Below are positions 9,900 to 18,580 of a stretch of 57,760 bases of DNA, piece by piece. The notes under the pieces are model-generated. The model saw only the letters and a program-made list of their open reading frames with translations. It had not been told where the DNA came from and did no database searches. Every line of letters starts with the position of its first letter. Position 1 is the first letter of the stretch. Both the position numbers and the translations under genes were made by a program. The DNA comes from Propionibacteriaceae bacterium (GTDB taxonomy: Bacteria > Actinomycetota > Actinomycetes > Propionibacteriales > Propionibacteriaceae): the NCBI GenBank assembly GCA_030529455.1, contig JAUMWV010000004.1:1-57760 (forward strand), in the 5' to 3' direction.

Positions 9900-12797
9900 A
9901 TGCCCGGCCTGGAACACCTCAATTCGCTTGCCCATTTCGTGCAGTCGTCCCCGTCGAGTTACCACGCGGCTGACACGATCGCCCGGACGCTCAGGCAGGC
10001 GGGGTTCGAGCGGCTGAGCGAAACCGAGGTCTGGGCACCAGGCAGCCAGCAGTTCATCGTCCGCGGGGGAGCGGTCGTGGCCTGGCGCACCCCGCAGCGG
10101 GTCGGCCGCCGCACCGGGGTACGCATCGTGGGCACCCACAACGACTCTCCGGCGCTGAAGGTCAAGCCGCGTCCCTCCTTCTCATCAGAGGGTTGGGCGC
10201 AGATCGGGGTCGAGGTCTATGGCGGCCCGCTATGGAACTCGTGGCTGGACCGCGACCTGGGCGTCGCGGGCAGGCTGGCGTTGGCCGACGGCACGGTCTC
10301 ACTCGTCCGCACCGGAGCCGTGGCGCGCGTCCCGCAGCTGGCGATCCACCTGGACCGCCAGCAGAACGAGGGCCTGCGGCTGGACCCGCAGCTGCACCTC
10401 CAGCCGGTCGCGGGGGTCGGTTCGGTCGACCTGCTGGGGGAACTCGCTGCCCAGATCGGGGCCACCGCCGATCAGGTGGTCGGCCACGACCTGTTCCTGT
10501 TTCCGGCCGAGGCCCCGGGGACGCTCGGGTTCCGGGATGAGCTGTTCGCCTCGGCGCGGCTCGACAACCTCAGCTCGACCCACGCGGCGCTGTCGGCATT
10601 CTTGCGCGTCGACAACGAGGACGACATCGTGGTGTTCGTCTCCTTCGATCACGAGGAGGTCGGTTCCGGCACCAGGAGCGGTGCCGCAGGCCCACTCCTG
10701 GCGGACGCCCTGAGCCGCCTCGCCGCTAGCCACGGCATCAGCGGCAGCGGATTCACCGAGCTGCTCGCCCGCTCCAGCTGCGTCTCGGCCGACGCCGGGC
10801 ATCTGGTGCACCCGAACTACCCCGGTAAACACGACCCGCACCACCATCCGGTGCCCAACGGCGGCCCACTGCTCAAGATCAACGCCAACCAGCGTTACGC
10901 GACGGACGCCGCCGGGGCCGCGCTGTGGCACCGGGCCTGCGACGAGGCGGGCGTCCCGACGCAGCCTTTCGTGTCGAACAATGCGGTGCCGTGCGGCTCG
11001 ACCATCGGCCCGATCACGGCGGTCCGGCTAGGCATTTTGACCGTTGACGTGGGGATCGGCCTGCTCAGCATGCACTCGGCGCGTGAGCTGTGCGGCGCGG
11101 ACGATCCCTATTACCTCACCAAGGCGCTCACCGCCTACTGGTCGGGGCCTGAGATGGAGGTCACCACGGTATTTCTGCTGCTCGGGGTCGCATTGGCAGC
11201 CGGGCTGGGGGCGCTCGCGCTGAAGCTGCCGCCGCTCGTGGGCTTCCTGAGCGCGGGCTTCCTCCTCAACGCCTTCGGGGTGGTTCCGCCAGAGGAGTTG
11301 CAGCCCCTCTCCGACGTGGGCGTCACGCTGCTGCTGTTCACCATCGGCCTCAAGTTCGACGTCCGGGTCATCACCCGGCGCGAGGTGTGGGCGACCTTCG
11401 GCATCCACATGCTGGCCAGCACACTGGTCGCGATGGGTTTCCTGGGCGTTCTCGTCGCGGTCTTCGGGATGAGTGCGGGCTGGGGCAGCCTGGCGATGCT
11501 GGGTTTCGCCTGCTCCTTCTCCAGCACCGTGTTGTGCGTGAAGGTCATGGAGGACCGCGGAGACGACCGCTCGCTCTACGGCCAGAGCGCCATCGGCATC
11601 CTGCTGATGCAAGACCTCGCGGCGGTGGTCTTCATGGCCACGGCGAAGGGCTCCCCACCGAGCGTGTGGGCGCTCGCGCTGCCGGTCGTCCTCGTCCCGG
11701 TCGTGTGGTTCGCGCGGGTGCTGCTGGGCAAGATCGGACGCGGTGAGCTGCTGGTCCTGTTCGGGGTCGTGATCGCGCTCGTCCCGGGTTGGTGGGCGTT
11801 CGAACAGGTCGGGCTGAAGGGAGACCTGGGTGCGTTGGCGATGGGCCTGCTCCTGGGCACCCACCCGCTGGGCAATGAGCTGTCCCGGCAGCTGACCAGC
11901 GTGAAGGAGCTGCTGCTGATCGGGTTCTTCGTCTCCATCGGTTTCTATGGCCTGCCCGGTGTGGCGGACATGCTGATCGCCTTCGCGCTGGTCTTCGTCC
12001 TGATGCCGCTCAAGATGTGGGGTTACGGCTGGCTCATCACGGCGTTCGGGCTGCGGGCACGAACCGGGGCGAAGGCGGCGCTGGTGCTGTCCAGCCTGTC
12101 TGAGTTCGGCATCATCGTCGCGGCGGTGGGGGTGTCCACGGGACGCCTCGACAAGCCGTGGCTGGTGACCATCGCGCTGGCGGTCGCGCTGAGCATGGTG
12201 GTGTCGACCCTGCTGAACATGCGCGAGGCGCGGTTTAGCGAGCGTGCCGCCCACTGGCTGCCGGAGCGCGACCCTGACCACATCGTCGAGTACGACCGGA
12301 TCATCGACCTCACCAGCGCCGATGTGCTGGTTCTCGGTATGGGACGCATCGGCCGGGCCGCCTACGACCGGCTGGCGGCGTCCGGGCAGGAGGTGTGGGG
12401 TGTCGAGAGCGACGAGGCGCGGGCGAGGGAGCTTAGCCACGCCGGTTACCGGATCTTGGAGGAGGACGCCACCGACGCCGAGTTCTGGCGGCGGGTGAGG
12501 GCCGAGTCGCACGTGGATCTGGTGCTGCTGGCGATGCCCAACCACGAGTCGAACGCTTATGCGTCCCATCAGCTCAACGAGAGCGCGTTTGAGGGCAGCA
12601 CCGCCGCGGTGGTCCGCTACCCGACCGAGGCCGAGGAGCTCAGCAGGATCGGCGTCGACACGGTGTTCAACTTCTACGAAGGCGCGGGTATCGTGCTGGC
12701 CGACCGTGGCATGGAGGTCGACAGGATTCGCCAGGCCGGGGAAGCCGGGGAGTCCGGGGGAGAAACGCCCGAGGACGACGACCGGCCAGCAGCCTGA
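9900..12797 (+). CDS. M18 aminopeptidase fused in frame to KefB-like cation:proton antiporter
   Basis: One uninterrupted 965-codon frame. Residues 1-418 are a complete M18 aspartyl aminopeptidase (ApeB-like) with metal and catalytic motifs VGTHNDSPALKVKP, LDNLSSTHAAL, FDHEEVGS and a C-terminal SMHSARELCG. From residue 419 (MEVTTVFLLLG, ATG at 11155) a complete CPA2 antiporter follows: about 11-12 membrane segments to about residue 780, then a TrkA-N/RCK Rossmann domain beginning DVLVLGMGRIGRAAYDRL. Both halves are normally separate proteins, one cytoplasmic peptidase and one potassium/proton antiporter. At the join a TGA (11150-11152) sits one base out of frame, 2 nt before the ATG, so a 1-nt difference would restore two adjacent genes. 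This is either a real fusion or a recent or artefactual indel. The 11155 ATG could also be used alone. Confidence 0.85.
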   Translation: MPGLEHLNSLAHFVQSSPSSYHAADTIARTLRQAGFERLSETEVWAPGSQQFIVRGGAVVAWRTPQRVGRRTGVRIVGTHNDSPALKVKPRPSFSSEGWAQIGVEVYGGPLWNSWLDRDLGVAGRLALADGTVSLVRTGAVARVPQLAIHLDRQQNEGLRLDPQLHLQPVAGVGSVDLLGELAAQIGATADQVVGHDLFLFPAEAPGTLGFRDELFASARLDNLSSTHAALSAFLRVDNEDDIVVFVSFDHEEVGSGTRSGAAGPLLADALSRLAASHGISGSGFTELLARSSCVSADAGHLVHPNYPGKHDPHHHPVPNGGPLLKINANQRYATDAAGAALWHRACDEAGVPTQPFVSNNAVPCGSTIGPITAVRLGILTVDVGIGLLSMHSARELCGADDPYYLTKALTAYWSGPEMEVTTVFLLLGVALAAGLGALALKLPPLVGFLSAGFLLNAFGVVPPEELQPLSDVGVTLLLFTIGLKFDVRVITRREVWATFGIHMLASTLVAMGFLGVLVAVFGMSAGWGSLAMLGFACSFSSTVLCVKVMEDRGDDRSLYGQSAIGILLMQDLAAVVFMATAKGSPPSVWALALPVVLVPVVWFARVLLGKIGRGELLVLFGVVIALVPGWWAFEQVGLKGDLGALAMGLLLGTHPLGNELSRQLTSVKELLLIGFFVSIGFYGLPGVADMLIAFALVFVLMPLKMWGYGWLITAFGLRARTGAKAALVLSSLSEFGIIVAAVGVSTGRLDKPWLVTIALAVALSMVVSTLLNMREARFSERAAHWLPERDPDHIVEYDRIIDLTSADVLVLGMGRIGRAAYDRLAASGQEVWGVESDEARARELSHAGYRILEEDATDAEFWRRVRAESHVDLVLLAMPNHESNAYASHQLNESAFEGSTAAVVRYPTEAEELSRIGVDTVFNFYEGAGIVLADRGMEVDRIRQAGEAGESGGETPEDDDRPAA

Positions 12798-12928
12798 ACC
12801 GGCGCCGGTGGGCACCGGGTTCGCCGTGCTTGTGCGCCGGGCCGCCGCCGGAAGGAATGGTTTGCTCGCTGGGGCGAGCCGGGCTGGGTGCTGCCCGATC
12901 TTGAGTAGGGGGAAACGGGCCGGGGCCC

Positions 12929-12934
12929 TAGACT
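12929..12934 (+). promoter_or_regulatory. Likely -10 box of ychF (leaderless)
   Basis: TAGACT ends 8 nt before the ychF GTG at 12943, placing the expected transcription start at or next to the start codon. The 145-bp gap after the antiporter holds no other recognisable gene. TTGAGT at 12901-12906 is too far (22 bp) to be a standard -35 element. Confidence 0.45.
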
Positions 12935-12942
12935 TGGGCGAC

Positions 12943-14034
12943 GTGGCTCTTACCATCGGAATCGTCGGCCTTCCCAATGCCGGCAAGTCGACCCTGTTCA
13001 ACGCGCTGACCCGCAACAACGTCCTGGCGGCGAACTACCCGTTCGCCACCATCGAACCGAATGTGGGCGTGGTCGGGGTGCCCGACCCGAGGCTTGAGGT
13101 GCTGGCCAAGATCTACGGGTCGGAGCGGATCGTCCCGGCGACGGTGAGTTTCGTGGACATCGCGGGCATCGTGCGCGGCGCGTCCAAGGGCGAAGGCATG
13201 GGCAATGCGTTCCTGGCCAATATCCGGGAGGCCGACGCGATCTGCCAGGTCACCCGGGTTTTCGAGGACGCCGACGTCACCCACGTCGACGGCGAGGTCA
13301 ATCCCGGTAGCGACATCGAGACCATCACGACCGAGCTGATTCTCGCCGACCTGGCCACGGTGGAAAAGGCGCTGCCGAGGATCGAGAAAGAGGCCCGGAT
13401 CAAGAAGGAATCCAGGCCGAAGCTGGAGGCCTACCAGCGGGCCTACGAGGTGCTATCGGAGGGCAAGACCATCTTCGCCGCTGGGCTGGACACCGAGCCG
13501 CTGCGTGACCTGTTCCTGCTGACCGCCAAGCCTTTCCTGTACGTGTTCAACTGCGACCAGGACGAACTGGGCAACGAGGAACTGAAGGATCGGATGCGTG
13601 CCCTAGTGGCGCCAGCCGAGGCGATCTTCCTGGACGCGAAGTTCGAATCCGAACTCGTCGAGATGGACGAGGCCGAGGCCGCCGAGTTCCTCGCCGACAT
13701 GGGCGTCGAGGAGCCCGGGCTCAACGTCTTGGCCCGCGTCGGCTACGACACCCTCGGCCTGCAGAGCTACCTCACCGCTGGTCCCAAGGAGGCTCGCGGC
13801 TGGACGATCAAGAAGGGCGCCACCGCTCCCGAGGCCGCCGGTGTCATCCACACCGACTTCCAGAAGGGCTTCATCAAAGCCCAGATCGTCAGCTTCGACG
13901 ACCTCGTCGCCGCCGGTTCCGAAGCAGCAGCCAAAGCCGCGGGCAAAATGCGTCTCGAAGGCAAGGACTATGTCATGGCCGATGGGGACGTCGTCGAGTT
14001 CCGGACAGGGCTTACATCTGGGGGTAAGAAGTGA
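12943..14034 (+). CDS. ychF: Redox-regulated ATPase YchF
   Basis: A 363-residue Obg-related P-loop protein, the same length as E. coli YchF. The G1 motif is [11 protein letters not shown], followed by [12 protein letters not shown] (switch I region) and [17 protein letters not shown] (G3). The C-terminal TGS-like domain contains [30 protein letters not shown]. YchF hydrolyses ATP in preference to GTP, binds ribosomes and affects stress responses. GTG at 12943 is the start because the G1 motif follows at the family's usual distance and a -10 box sits 8 nt upstream. Its stop codon overlaps the start of the adjacent methyltransferase (GTGA), which is where foreign low-GC DNA begins. The last residues, [10 protein letters not shown], come after the conserved EF and may differ from native homologues. 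Confidence 0.95.
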   Translation: MALTIGIVGLPNAGKSTLFNALTRNNVLAANYPFATIEPNVGVVGVPDPRLEVLAKIYGSERIVPATVSFVDIAGIVRGASKGEGMGNAFLANIREADAICQVTRVFEDADVTHVDGEVNPGSDIETITTELILADLATVEKALPRIEKEARIKKESRPKLEAYQRAYEVLSEGKTIFAAGLDTEPLRDLFLLTAKPFLYVFNCDQDELGNEELKDRMRALVAPAEAIFLDAKFESELVEMDEAEAAEFLADMGVEEPGLNVLARVGYDTLGLQSYLTAGPKEARGWTIKKGATAPEAAGVIHTDFQKGFIKAQIVSFDDLVAAGSEAAAKAAGKMRLEGKDYVMADGDVVEFRTGLTSGGKK

Positions 14035-15182
14035 GCCAGGCGACACTTTTCGAACTCGGTCTCGATGATCAGGTTGAGCCTGGCGAGGACCCTTCATACC
14101 TGAGTCGACAACTTGTCACCTATATCGGGAACAAGCGTGGCCTGGCAGGACCGATCAGTCAGGCTGTCGTCGACGTGCGGAATAGACTAGGTGGGCGAAA
14201 ACTGAGGTCGTTCGACCTGTTCGCTGGTTCCGGTTTCGTCGCGCGCCTGATGAAGAAGCACTCTTCGCTAGTAGCATCAAACGACCTGGAACTGTATGCG
14301 CAGGCGATCGGAGAATGCTTCCTTGCAGACCGCGTTGAGGCGCTGTCGATCGAGGCGGCTGAGCATGCCGACCGCCTCAATCGCGCAGTGCTCGACGGAG
14401 CATCGCACGATGGTTTCATCCGCGAGCTGTACTCCCCTGTAGATGATCAGAACATCCAGATTGGTGAGCGGGTTTTCTACTCGAACGACAACGCGCGCCG
14501 TCTCGATTTTTACGTCCAAGAGTTAGCGAAGCTCCCAGAAGAGATTCGATGTCTTCTTCTCGGACCGTTGTTGTCCAGTGCGTCGGTCCATGCAAATACC
14601 GGAGGCGTTTTCAAAGGATTCTACAAGGATAAATATACTGGGATTGGCAAGTTTGGAGGGGCGGCCGGTGATGCTACGGGACGTATCCTTTCTCCGATCA
14701 CATTAGAAGCACCGGTGCAGAGTGTTTTCCGGTCTGACCATGAGGTATTCAGGCGAGACGCCAATGACCTCGCACCCGAATTGGACTCCTTTGACCTGGT
14801 CTACATCGACCCGCCTTACAACCAGCACCCCTACGGCTCCAATTACTTCATGCTCAATCTCCTCGTGGACTATCAGTGTCCACTGGAAGTGAGTCGAGTG
14901 TCGGGTATCCCCAGGAACTGGAACCGTTCAGGGTATAACGTCAAGAAGCGTTCTTTAGCGCTTCTCGCTGACCTCTTCGATAAAATCCCGGCGCGGTTTC
15001 TCCTGGTATCCTTCAACTCTGAGGGCTACGTGTCCGTCGAAGAGATTAAGGAGGCGTTGGAGGCTCATGGTCGAGTCGACGAGGAGATCCTGAAGTGCAA
15101 CACCTATCGTGCCAGTCGGAACTTGCGTGATAGGTCGATCCATGTGAACGAGCACCTTTTTCTGCTCGATCGAAAGGGCTAG
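14031..15182 (+). CDS. Type II DNA adenine methyltransferase (D12-like), partner of the EcoRI-family nuclease
   Basis: A 383-residue N6-adenine DNA methyltransferase. TYIGNKRGL near the N-terminus is the D12-family motif X region, FDLFAGSGF (residues 61-69) binds S-adenosylmethionine (motif I), and DPPY (260-263) is the catalytic motif IV. It would protect host DNA at the site cut by the endonuclease that starts 13 nt downstream. M.EcoRI itself belongs to a different methyltransferase group as I recall, so this is an EcoRI-type nuclease with a non-EcoRI-type methylase. The GTG start overlaps the ychF stop codon by 4 nt. Base composition and codon use (many A/T-ending codons) are clearly unlike the neighbouring genes, a sign of transfer. 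Confidence 0.9.
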   Translation: MSQATLFELGLDDQVEPGEDPSYLSRQLVTYIGNKRGLAGPISQAVVDVRNRLGGRKLRSFDLFAGSGFVARLMKKHSSLVASNDLELYAQAIGECFLADRVEALSIEAAEHADRLNRAVLDGASHDGFIRELYSPVDDQNIQIGERVFYSNDNARRLDFYVQELAKLPEEIRCLLLGPLLSSASVHANTGGVFKGFYKDKYTGIGKFGGAAGDATGRILSPITLEAPVQSVFRSDHEVFRRDANDLAPELDSFDLVYIDPPYNQHPYGSNYFMLNLLVDYQCPLEVSRVSGIPRNWNRSGYNVKKRSLALLADLFDKIPARFLLVSFNSEGYVSVEEIKEALEAHGRVDEEILKCNTYRASRNLRDRSIHVNEHLFLLDRKG

Positions 15183-15195
15183 GTAGAGGGCAGCA

Positions 15196-15909
15196 GTGGC
15201 GCAGAAAGAACAACTACGGAAGAACCGTTACGGGACTGTAATCAATACGACCTCGTCGAAACAAGAACTGCAGCTCGGTGACGCGCTTGTTGTCGTTACT
15301 GAGCGTCTGACGGCGAAGTTCGGTGTAGCGTTCAGGCATGATAAGAAGGTGATGCTCGCTGACATCGTTGCCTCCCTCCGTCATAGTTTTCCCACGGTGT
15401 CGTTCGATGACCCATTCCCGAACACATACATGAGTCCGGACGGTGGCATCCTCTCGATCATGGCGGCGGATGATGAACGCACGTTCCCAGTGCTAATTAC
15501 GGAGGTGAAGAACCAAGGGACCAATGATCTTCGAGAGCGGGAAGGATTGAAGAAGCAGGCGATGGGTAATGCCATTGAACGCCTCGGGAAGAACGTCATC
15601 GGCTTCCGTGCAATGATGCTGGAGGATGGTATTATCCCCTTCGTGTGCTTTGGCTACGGGTGGGATTTCCATGAAGGTAGCTCGATTCTTGACCGAGTTA
15701 AGACCATCGCGATGTTCGGTGAGCTGAATAAGGTTAACGTAATCCCAGAAGGGGAGGAGGGCCTCTTTAATCGGGGCAGCTTTTTCTTCCGCCTGGAGCC
15801 ATGGTCCTTGGAGGAGATGTCGGACGTTATGTTCGATGTTGGGAGTCGTGCGATCCACTATTACTTCGCCAAGTATGGGGACAATGCATTTCGGATGATC
15901 GAGTCCTGA
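15196..15909 (+). CDS. EcoRI-family type II restriction endonuclease
   Basis: A 237-residue protein that aligns by eye with EcoRI over its core. PDGG carries Asp82, and EVK carries Glu103 and Lys105, which match EcoRI Asp91, Glu111 and Lys113 with nearly the same spacing. GNAIER (124-129) is identical to the EcoRI segment whose Asn141, Ala142 and Arg145 contact the AATT core. The later pattern with IPFVCF and MFDVGSRAIHYY also matches EcoRI (FPYVLF, MFDIS). The expected activity is Mg2+-dependent cleavage of a palindrome containing AATT, plausibly GAATTC; the exact site is inference. The GTG start at 15196 follows AGAGGG (15185-15190). It forms an operon with the methyltransferase, with similarly low GC. 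Confidence 0.9.
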   Translation: MAQKEQLRKNRYGTVINTTSSKQELQLGDALVVVTERLTAKFGVAFRHDKKVMLADIVASLRHSFPTVSFDDPFPNTYMSPDGGILSIMAADDERTFPVLITEVKNQGTNDLREREGLKKQAMGNAIERLGKNVIGFRAMMLEDGIIPFVCFGYGWDFHEGSSILDRVKTIAMFGELNKVNVIPEGEEGLFNRGSFFFRLEPWSLEEMSDVMFDVGSRAIHYYFAKYGDNAFRMIES

Positions 15910-15917
15910 ATGGTTGC

Positions 15918-15923
15918 TATAAT
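15918..15923 (+). promoter_or_regulatory. Consensus-like -10 box after the endonuclease gene
   Basis: The stretch TGCTATAATG just after the endonuclease stop codon contains a perfect TATAAT, rare in this GC-rich chromosome. No clear -35 element and no intact gene directly follow. It may once have driven the decayed mod gene, or it is chance in AT-richer foreign DNA. Confidence 0.3.
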
Positions 15924-15944
15924 GTAAAGGTAGATCCTGTTAGC

Positions 15945-16423
15945 CCAAGGCCTTGTGACCTTTCGATCGCGGGGTTTCGGGCTGTCCCTACTGATAATCT
16001 GCTTATTGGTCAGAAGGAAGGTTGGGATAAGGTTGACTTCTGAACGGGGCTTGTGTCTGGAAGTAGTAAGAAGTAGCTTGATCGTGTTGTTGAGGACGAC
16101 GAAGGATGCCACTCATGTCGCGACTGGTGGAACTGCTGAGGCAGGCACGCAAAGCGGACGCACAACTCGGTGCCAACCTTGAAGCGGGGATTGCCGCACT
16201 GACAAAGCGTCGCACGTTTGGACTCGTTTTCAAGCAGCATCAGCCCGAGGCTGTCGAGTTGCCGGACAGGCCGTGCGTCGCGGCAGCAAGGCACGGATCT
16301 TCCACCCTGTGGGGAGATGAAATCTGGGAACCAGTCGCTGGCGGTATGTTGCGTGCCCCTAGACCTCACCAAGCCTAGCGTGCGGGAGGCAATCCGTGAT
16401 GCCTAGAGTGCCAAGGCCTTGTG
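15945..16423. repeat. 13-bp direct repeats flanking the mod remnant
   Basis: CCAAGGCCTTGTG occurs at 15945-15957 and again, identical, at 16411-16423. The pair brackets the decayed mod fragment. It could be the scar of an insertion or a recombination site, or coincidence helped by the palindrome AAGGCCTT inside it. Confidence 0.35.
16106..16320 (+). pseudogene. Remnant of a type III restriction-modification Mod (methyltransferase) gene
   Basis: The first about 55 codons (SRLVELLRQA...KADAQLGANLE...KRRTFGLVFKQHQPEAVELPDRP) match the conserved N-terminus of type III Mod proteins, usually like RLxELLRxVExxDPxLAxDLE with RRAFGLNFERHxPExVELPxRP. Near 16272 one base appears to be missing. In the next frame the text continues as VRRGSKARIFHPVGR (usual VRRGDKVRILPPRG), then hits TGA at 16318-16320. 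Nothing of the catalytic domain, motif DPPY or a res helicase follows. This is a truncated, frameshifted relic, showing that an earlier restriction system occupied the same spot. Confidence 0.7.
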
Positions 16424-16528
16424 CGAGTCCGACCATGCCAGCTGCTACTGATTCAGTCGAAGTAGATGTTCCTGTTTGATGTCGGTGGTCAGTTCTAGTG
16501 TTCGAGGTGACAATAAGGAGGACAAGAG

Positions 16529-18580
16529 ATGGCGCTGAGGACGTCTCTGGCTGGTCGTGTGCAGAACACCACTCTGCCCAAGACCCATGCCCTGCTGCCT
16601 CTCCTGGAGGCGGTCGTCAATGGCATTCAGGCGATCGACGCCCGCTTCGGAGACGATGCCGGGTTTGGGTTACTGAGGGTGCGGATCGAGCGAGAGCCTC
16701 AAGAAACGTTTGATCTCTTGCCGTCGGGCCCGGGGCGTGCGCCGTTGCGGCCGATTATTGGCTTCAGCATTGAGGACAACGGCGTCGGATTCACACCGGA
16801 GAACATGGCTTCTTTCGAGACGCTCGACAGCGACTTCAAGTCCGGGCTCGGGTGCCGCGGAGTCGGTAGGCTCCTGTGGCTCAAGGCGTTCGATCGTGTC
16901 GAGGTCCGGAGTGCGTACCGCGACGATCTTGGTTCGCTCCAGGGGCGCCAGTTCAGGTTCTCTGTGACGCACGAGGTCGAGCAGGATTCCGCCCCCGAGG
17001 ACATCGTCGACGTCGGCTCAGTGGTGAGGCTGACCGGATTCAAGAAGCCTTATCAGCAGAGCGCTGCGAAGACCGTGCAGGCCATCTCTCGCGAAGTGTT
17101 CGAGCACTGCATCTGGTACTTCCTCCGGCCTGGCGGCGCGCCGGAGGTGATCGTCTCGGACGAAGACGGCGAGTCGGTCTCTCTCAGAGAGCTGCTCGAC
17201 AGCTCAGAATACTTGGAGATGACGCGAGCTACCTTGGAGATCAAGGGGGAGCTATTCGACCTGCTCGGTCTCCGACTCAAGTCGTCGGCGCGCAGTTCCA
17301 GTCCGCGCCTGCACTGGTGCGCGGCGAACCGCGTGGTCAAGGACGAGAGCATTGCTGGCAAGGTGCCGGGACTATATGGTCGGCTGAGGGACAAGACATC
17401 GACTGAGTTCACATACGTGTGCTACTTGTCGTCGAAGTTCCTCGACGATCACGTGCGCTCTGATCGCACGGAGTTCGATCTCCCTGAGCGAGTTCCTGGG
17501 GACGCCCTGATCGATGAACTATCGCTCGACGACATCAGGAAGGGCGTGTTCGCGGAGATCGCCCGGAGCCTGGCAGAGCCGCTAGCGTCCGCACGGAAGA
17601 CTGGCCTCGAGCGCATGCATCAGTACGTCAGCACCAAAGCGCCCAAGTACCGACCACTGATCAAACGAATCGAGTCGCTCGGCATCACCATCGACCCGTC
17701 AATCAAGGATCAGGAATTAGAGATTGAGCTTCATCGCTACAGCCAGAAGATCGAGGCGGACCTGCTCGCCGAGGGCCAGGCCGTTTTTGCCGAGTCGGCA
17801 GGGGACAGGCTCGAGGGATACGACGAGCGTCTCGCCAAGTATTTGGAGACGGTGAAGGACTTCAACCAGTCGGACCTGGCAAACTATGTCTTTCGGAGAC
17901 GGACGACGCTCGACATCCTCGACAAGCTGATCCAGTCCGACAGCGATGGGAATTACGCCCGAGAGGACTCCATCCACGAGCTGCTCTTCCCAATGCGGAA
18001 AGAGTCGACAGAAGTCGGCTGCGACGCCTCCAACCTCTGGATCCTAGACGAGCGGCTCGTGTTCCACGACTACCTTGCCTCAGACAAGACATTCAAGAGC
18101 ATCGCCATCGCGGACGACGACTCAATGAAGAGGCCCGACGTGCTTACGACACGCGTCATTGAGCCGGACTCTCCGGTACTCGCCGCCGAGGGAAAAAAGC
18201 TGCCTTTGCGGTCGATCGTCGTCGTAGAACTTAAGCGCCCGATGCGTGACGACGCGACCGAGGGCAAGAACCCCATCGAGCAATGCCTGGACTACGTTGC
18301 GCGAGTTCGAGCGGGTGCTGCGAAGACGGCTACGGGCAGGCTGATCCCTTCAGCAGATGACTCTCCAGCCTTCTGCTACATTATCGCCGACCTCACTCAG
18401 ACGATGGTCCGCCGATGCAAGCTGTCCGGCTTGACTATGACCCATGACGGAATGGGCTACTTCGGATTCATCGAGCCGTACAAGGCTTACATTGAGGTCA
18501 TGAGCTTCGATCGGCTCGTGAATGCTGCGACGGAGCGGAACCGCGCCTTCTTTGACAAGCTCGGCCTACCGGCGAGCTAG
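16529..18580 (+). CDS. GHKL (Hsp90-like) ATPase fused to a PD-(D/E)xK-like nuclease domain; putative defence protein
   Basis: A 683-residue protein. Residues about 1-220 form a GHKL ATPase: N box LLEAVVNGIQAID (Glu27, Asn31), G1 box EDNGVGF (Asp83) and G2 loop GLGCRGVGR (about 106-114). A middle region follows with charged, partly coiled helices (about 350-470). The C-terminal part has RPDVL (Asp537), then VVVELKRP (Glu567, Lys569) and a helix with QCLDYV, the layout of a PD-(D/E)xK nuclease core as in Shedu-like proteins. The ATP fold is seen clearly; the nuclease call is inference. A strong ribosome site, AAGGAGG, lies 8-9 nt before the ATG. It stands alone beside a restriction system and a type III relic, so an antiviral role is likely. 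I do not recognise a named system with this architecture. Confidence 0.75.
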   Translation: MALRTSLAGRVQNTTLPKTHALLPLLEAVVNGIQAIDARFGDDAGFGLLRVRIEREPQETFDLLPSGPGRAPLRPIIGFSIEDNGVGFTPENMASFETLDSDFKSGLGCRGVGRLLWLKAFDRVEVRSAYRDDLGSLQGRQFRFSVTHEVEQDSAPEDIVDVGSVVRLTGFKKPYQQSAAKTVQAISREVFEHCIWYFLRPGGAPEVIVSDEDGESVSLRELLDSSEYLEMTRATLEIKGELFDLLGLRLKSSARSSSPRLHWCAANRVVKDESIAGKVPGLYGRLRDKTSTEFTYVCYLSSKFLDDHVRSDRTEFDLPERVPGDALIDELSLDDIRKGVFAEIARSLAEPLASARKTGLERMHQYVSTKAPKYRPLIKRIESLGITIDPSIKDQELEIELHRYSQKIEADLLAEGQAVFAESAGDRLEGYDERLAKYLETVKDFNQSDLANYVFRRRTTLDILDKLIQSDSDGNYAREDSIHELLFPMRKESTEVGCDASNLWILDERLVFHDYLASDKTFKSIAIADDDSMKRPDVLTTRVIEPDSPVLAAEGKKLPLRSIVVVELKRPMRDDATEGKNPIEQCLDYVARVRAGAAKTATGRLIPSADDSPAFCYIIADLTQTMVRRCKLSGLTMTHDGMGYFGFIEPYKAYIEVMSFDRLVNAATERNRAFFDKLGLPAS

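Noticed and set aside
12559..12942. Upstream extension of the ychF frame by 128 codons
   Set aside because: It overlaps the antiporter gene in another frame and is Arg/Ser/Pro-rich; the YchF family starts at the GTG at 12943.
11028..13019. 663-codon minus-strand frame opposite the antiporter and ychF start
   Set aside because: Composition (His/Gln/Arg-rich) is typical of an antisense shadow of membrane-protein codons.
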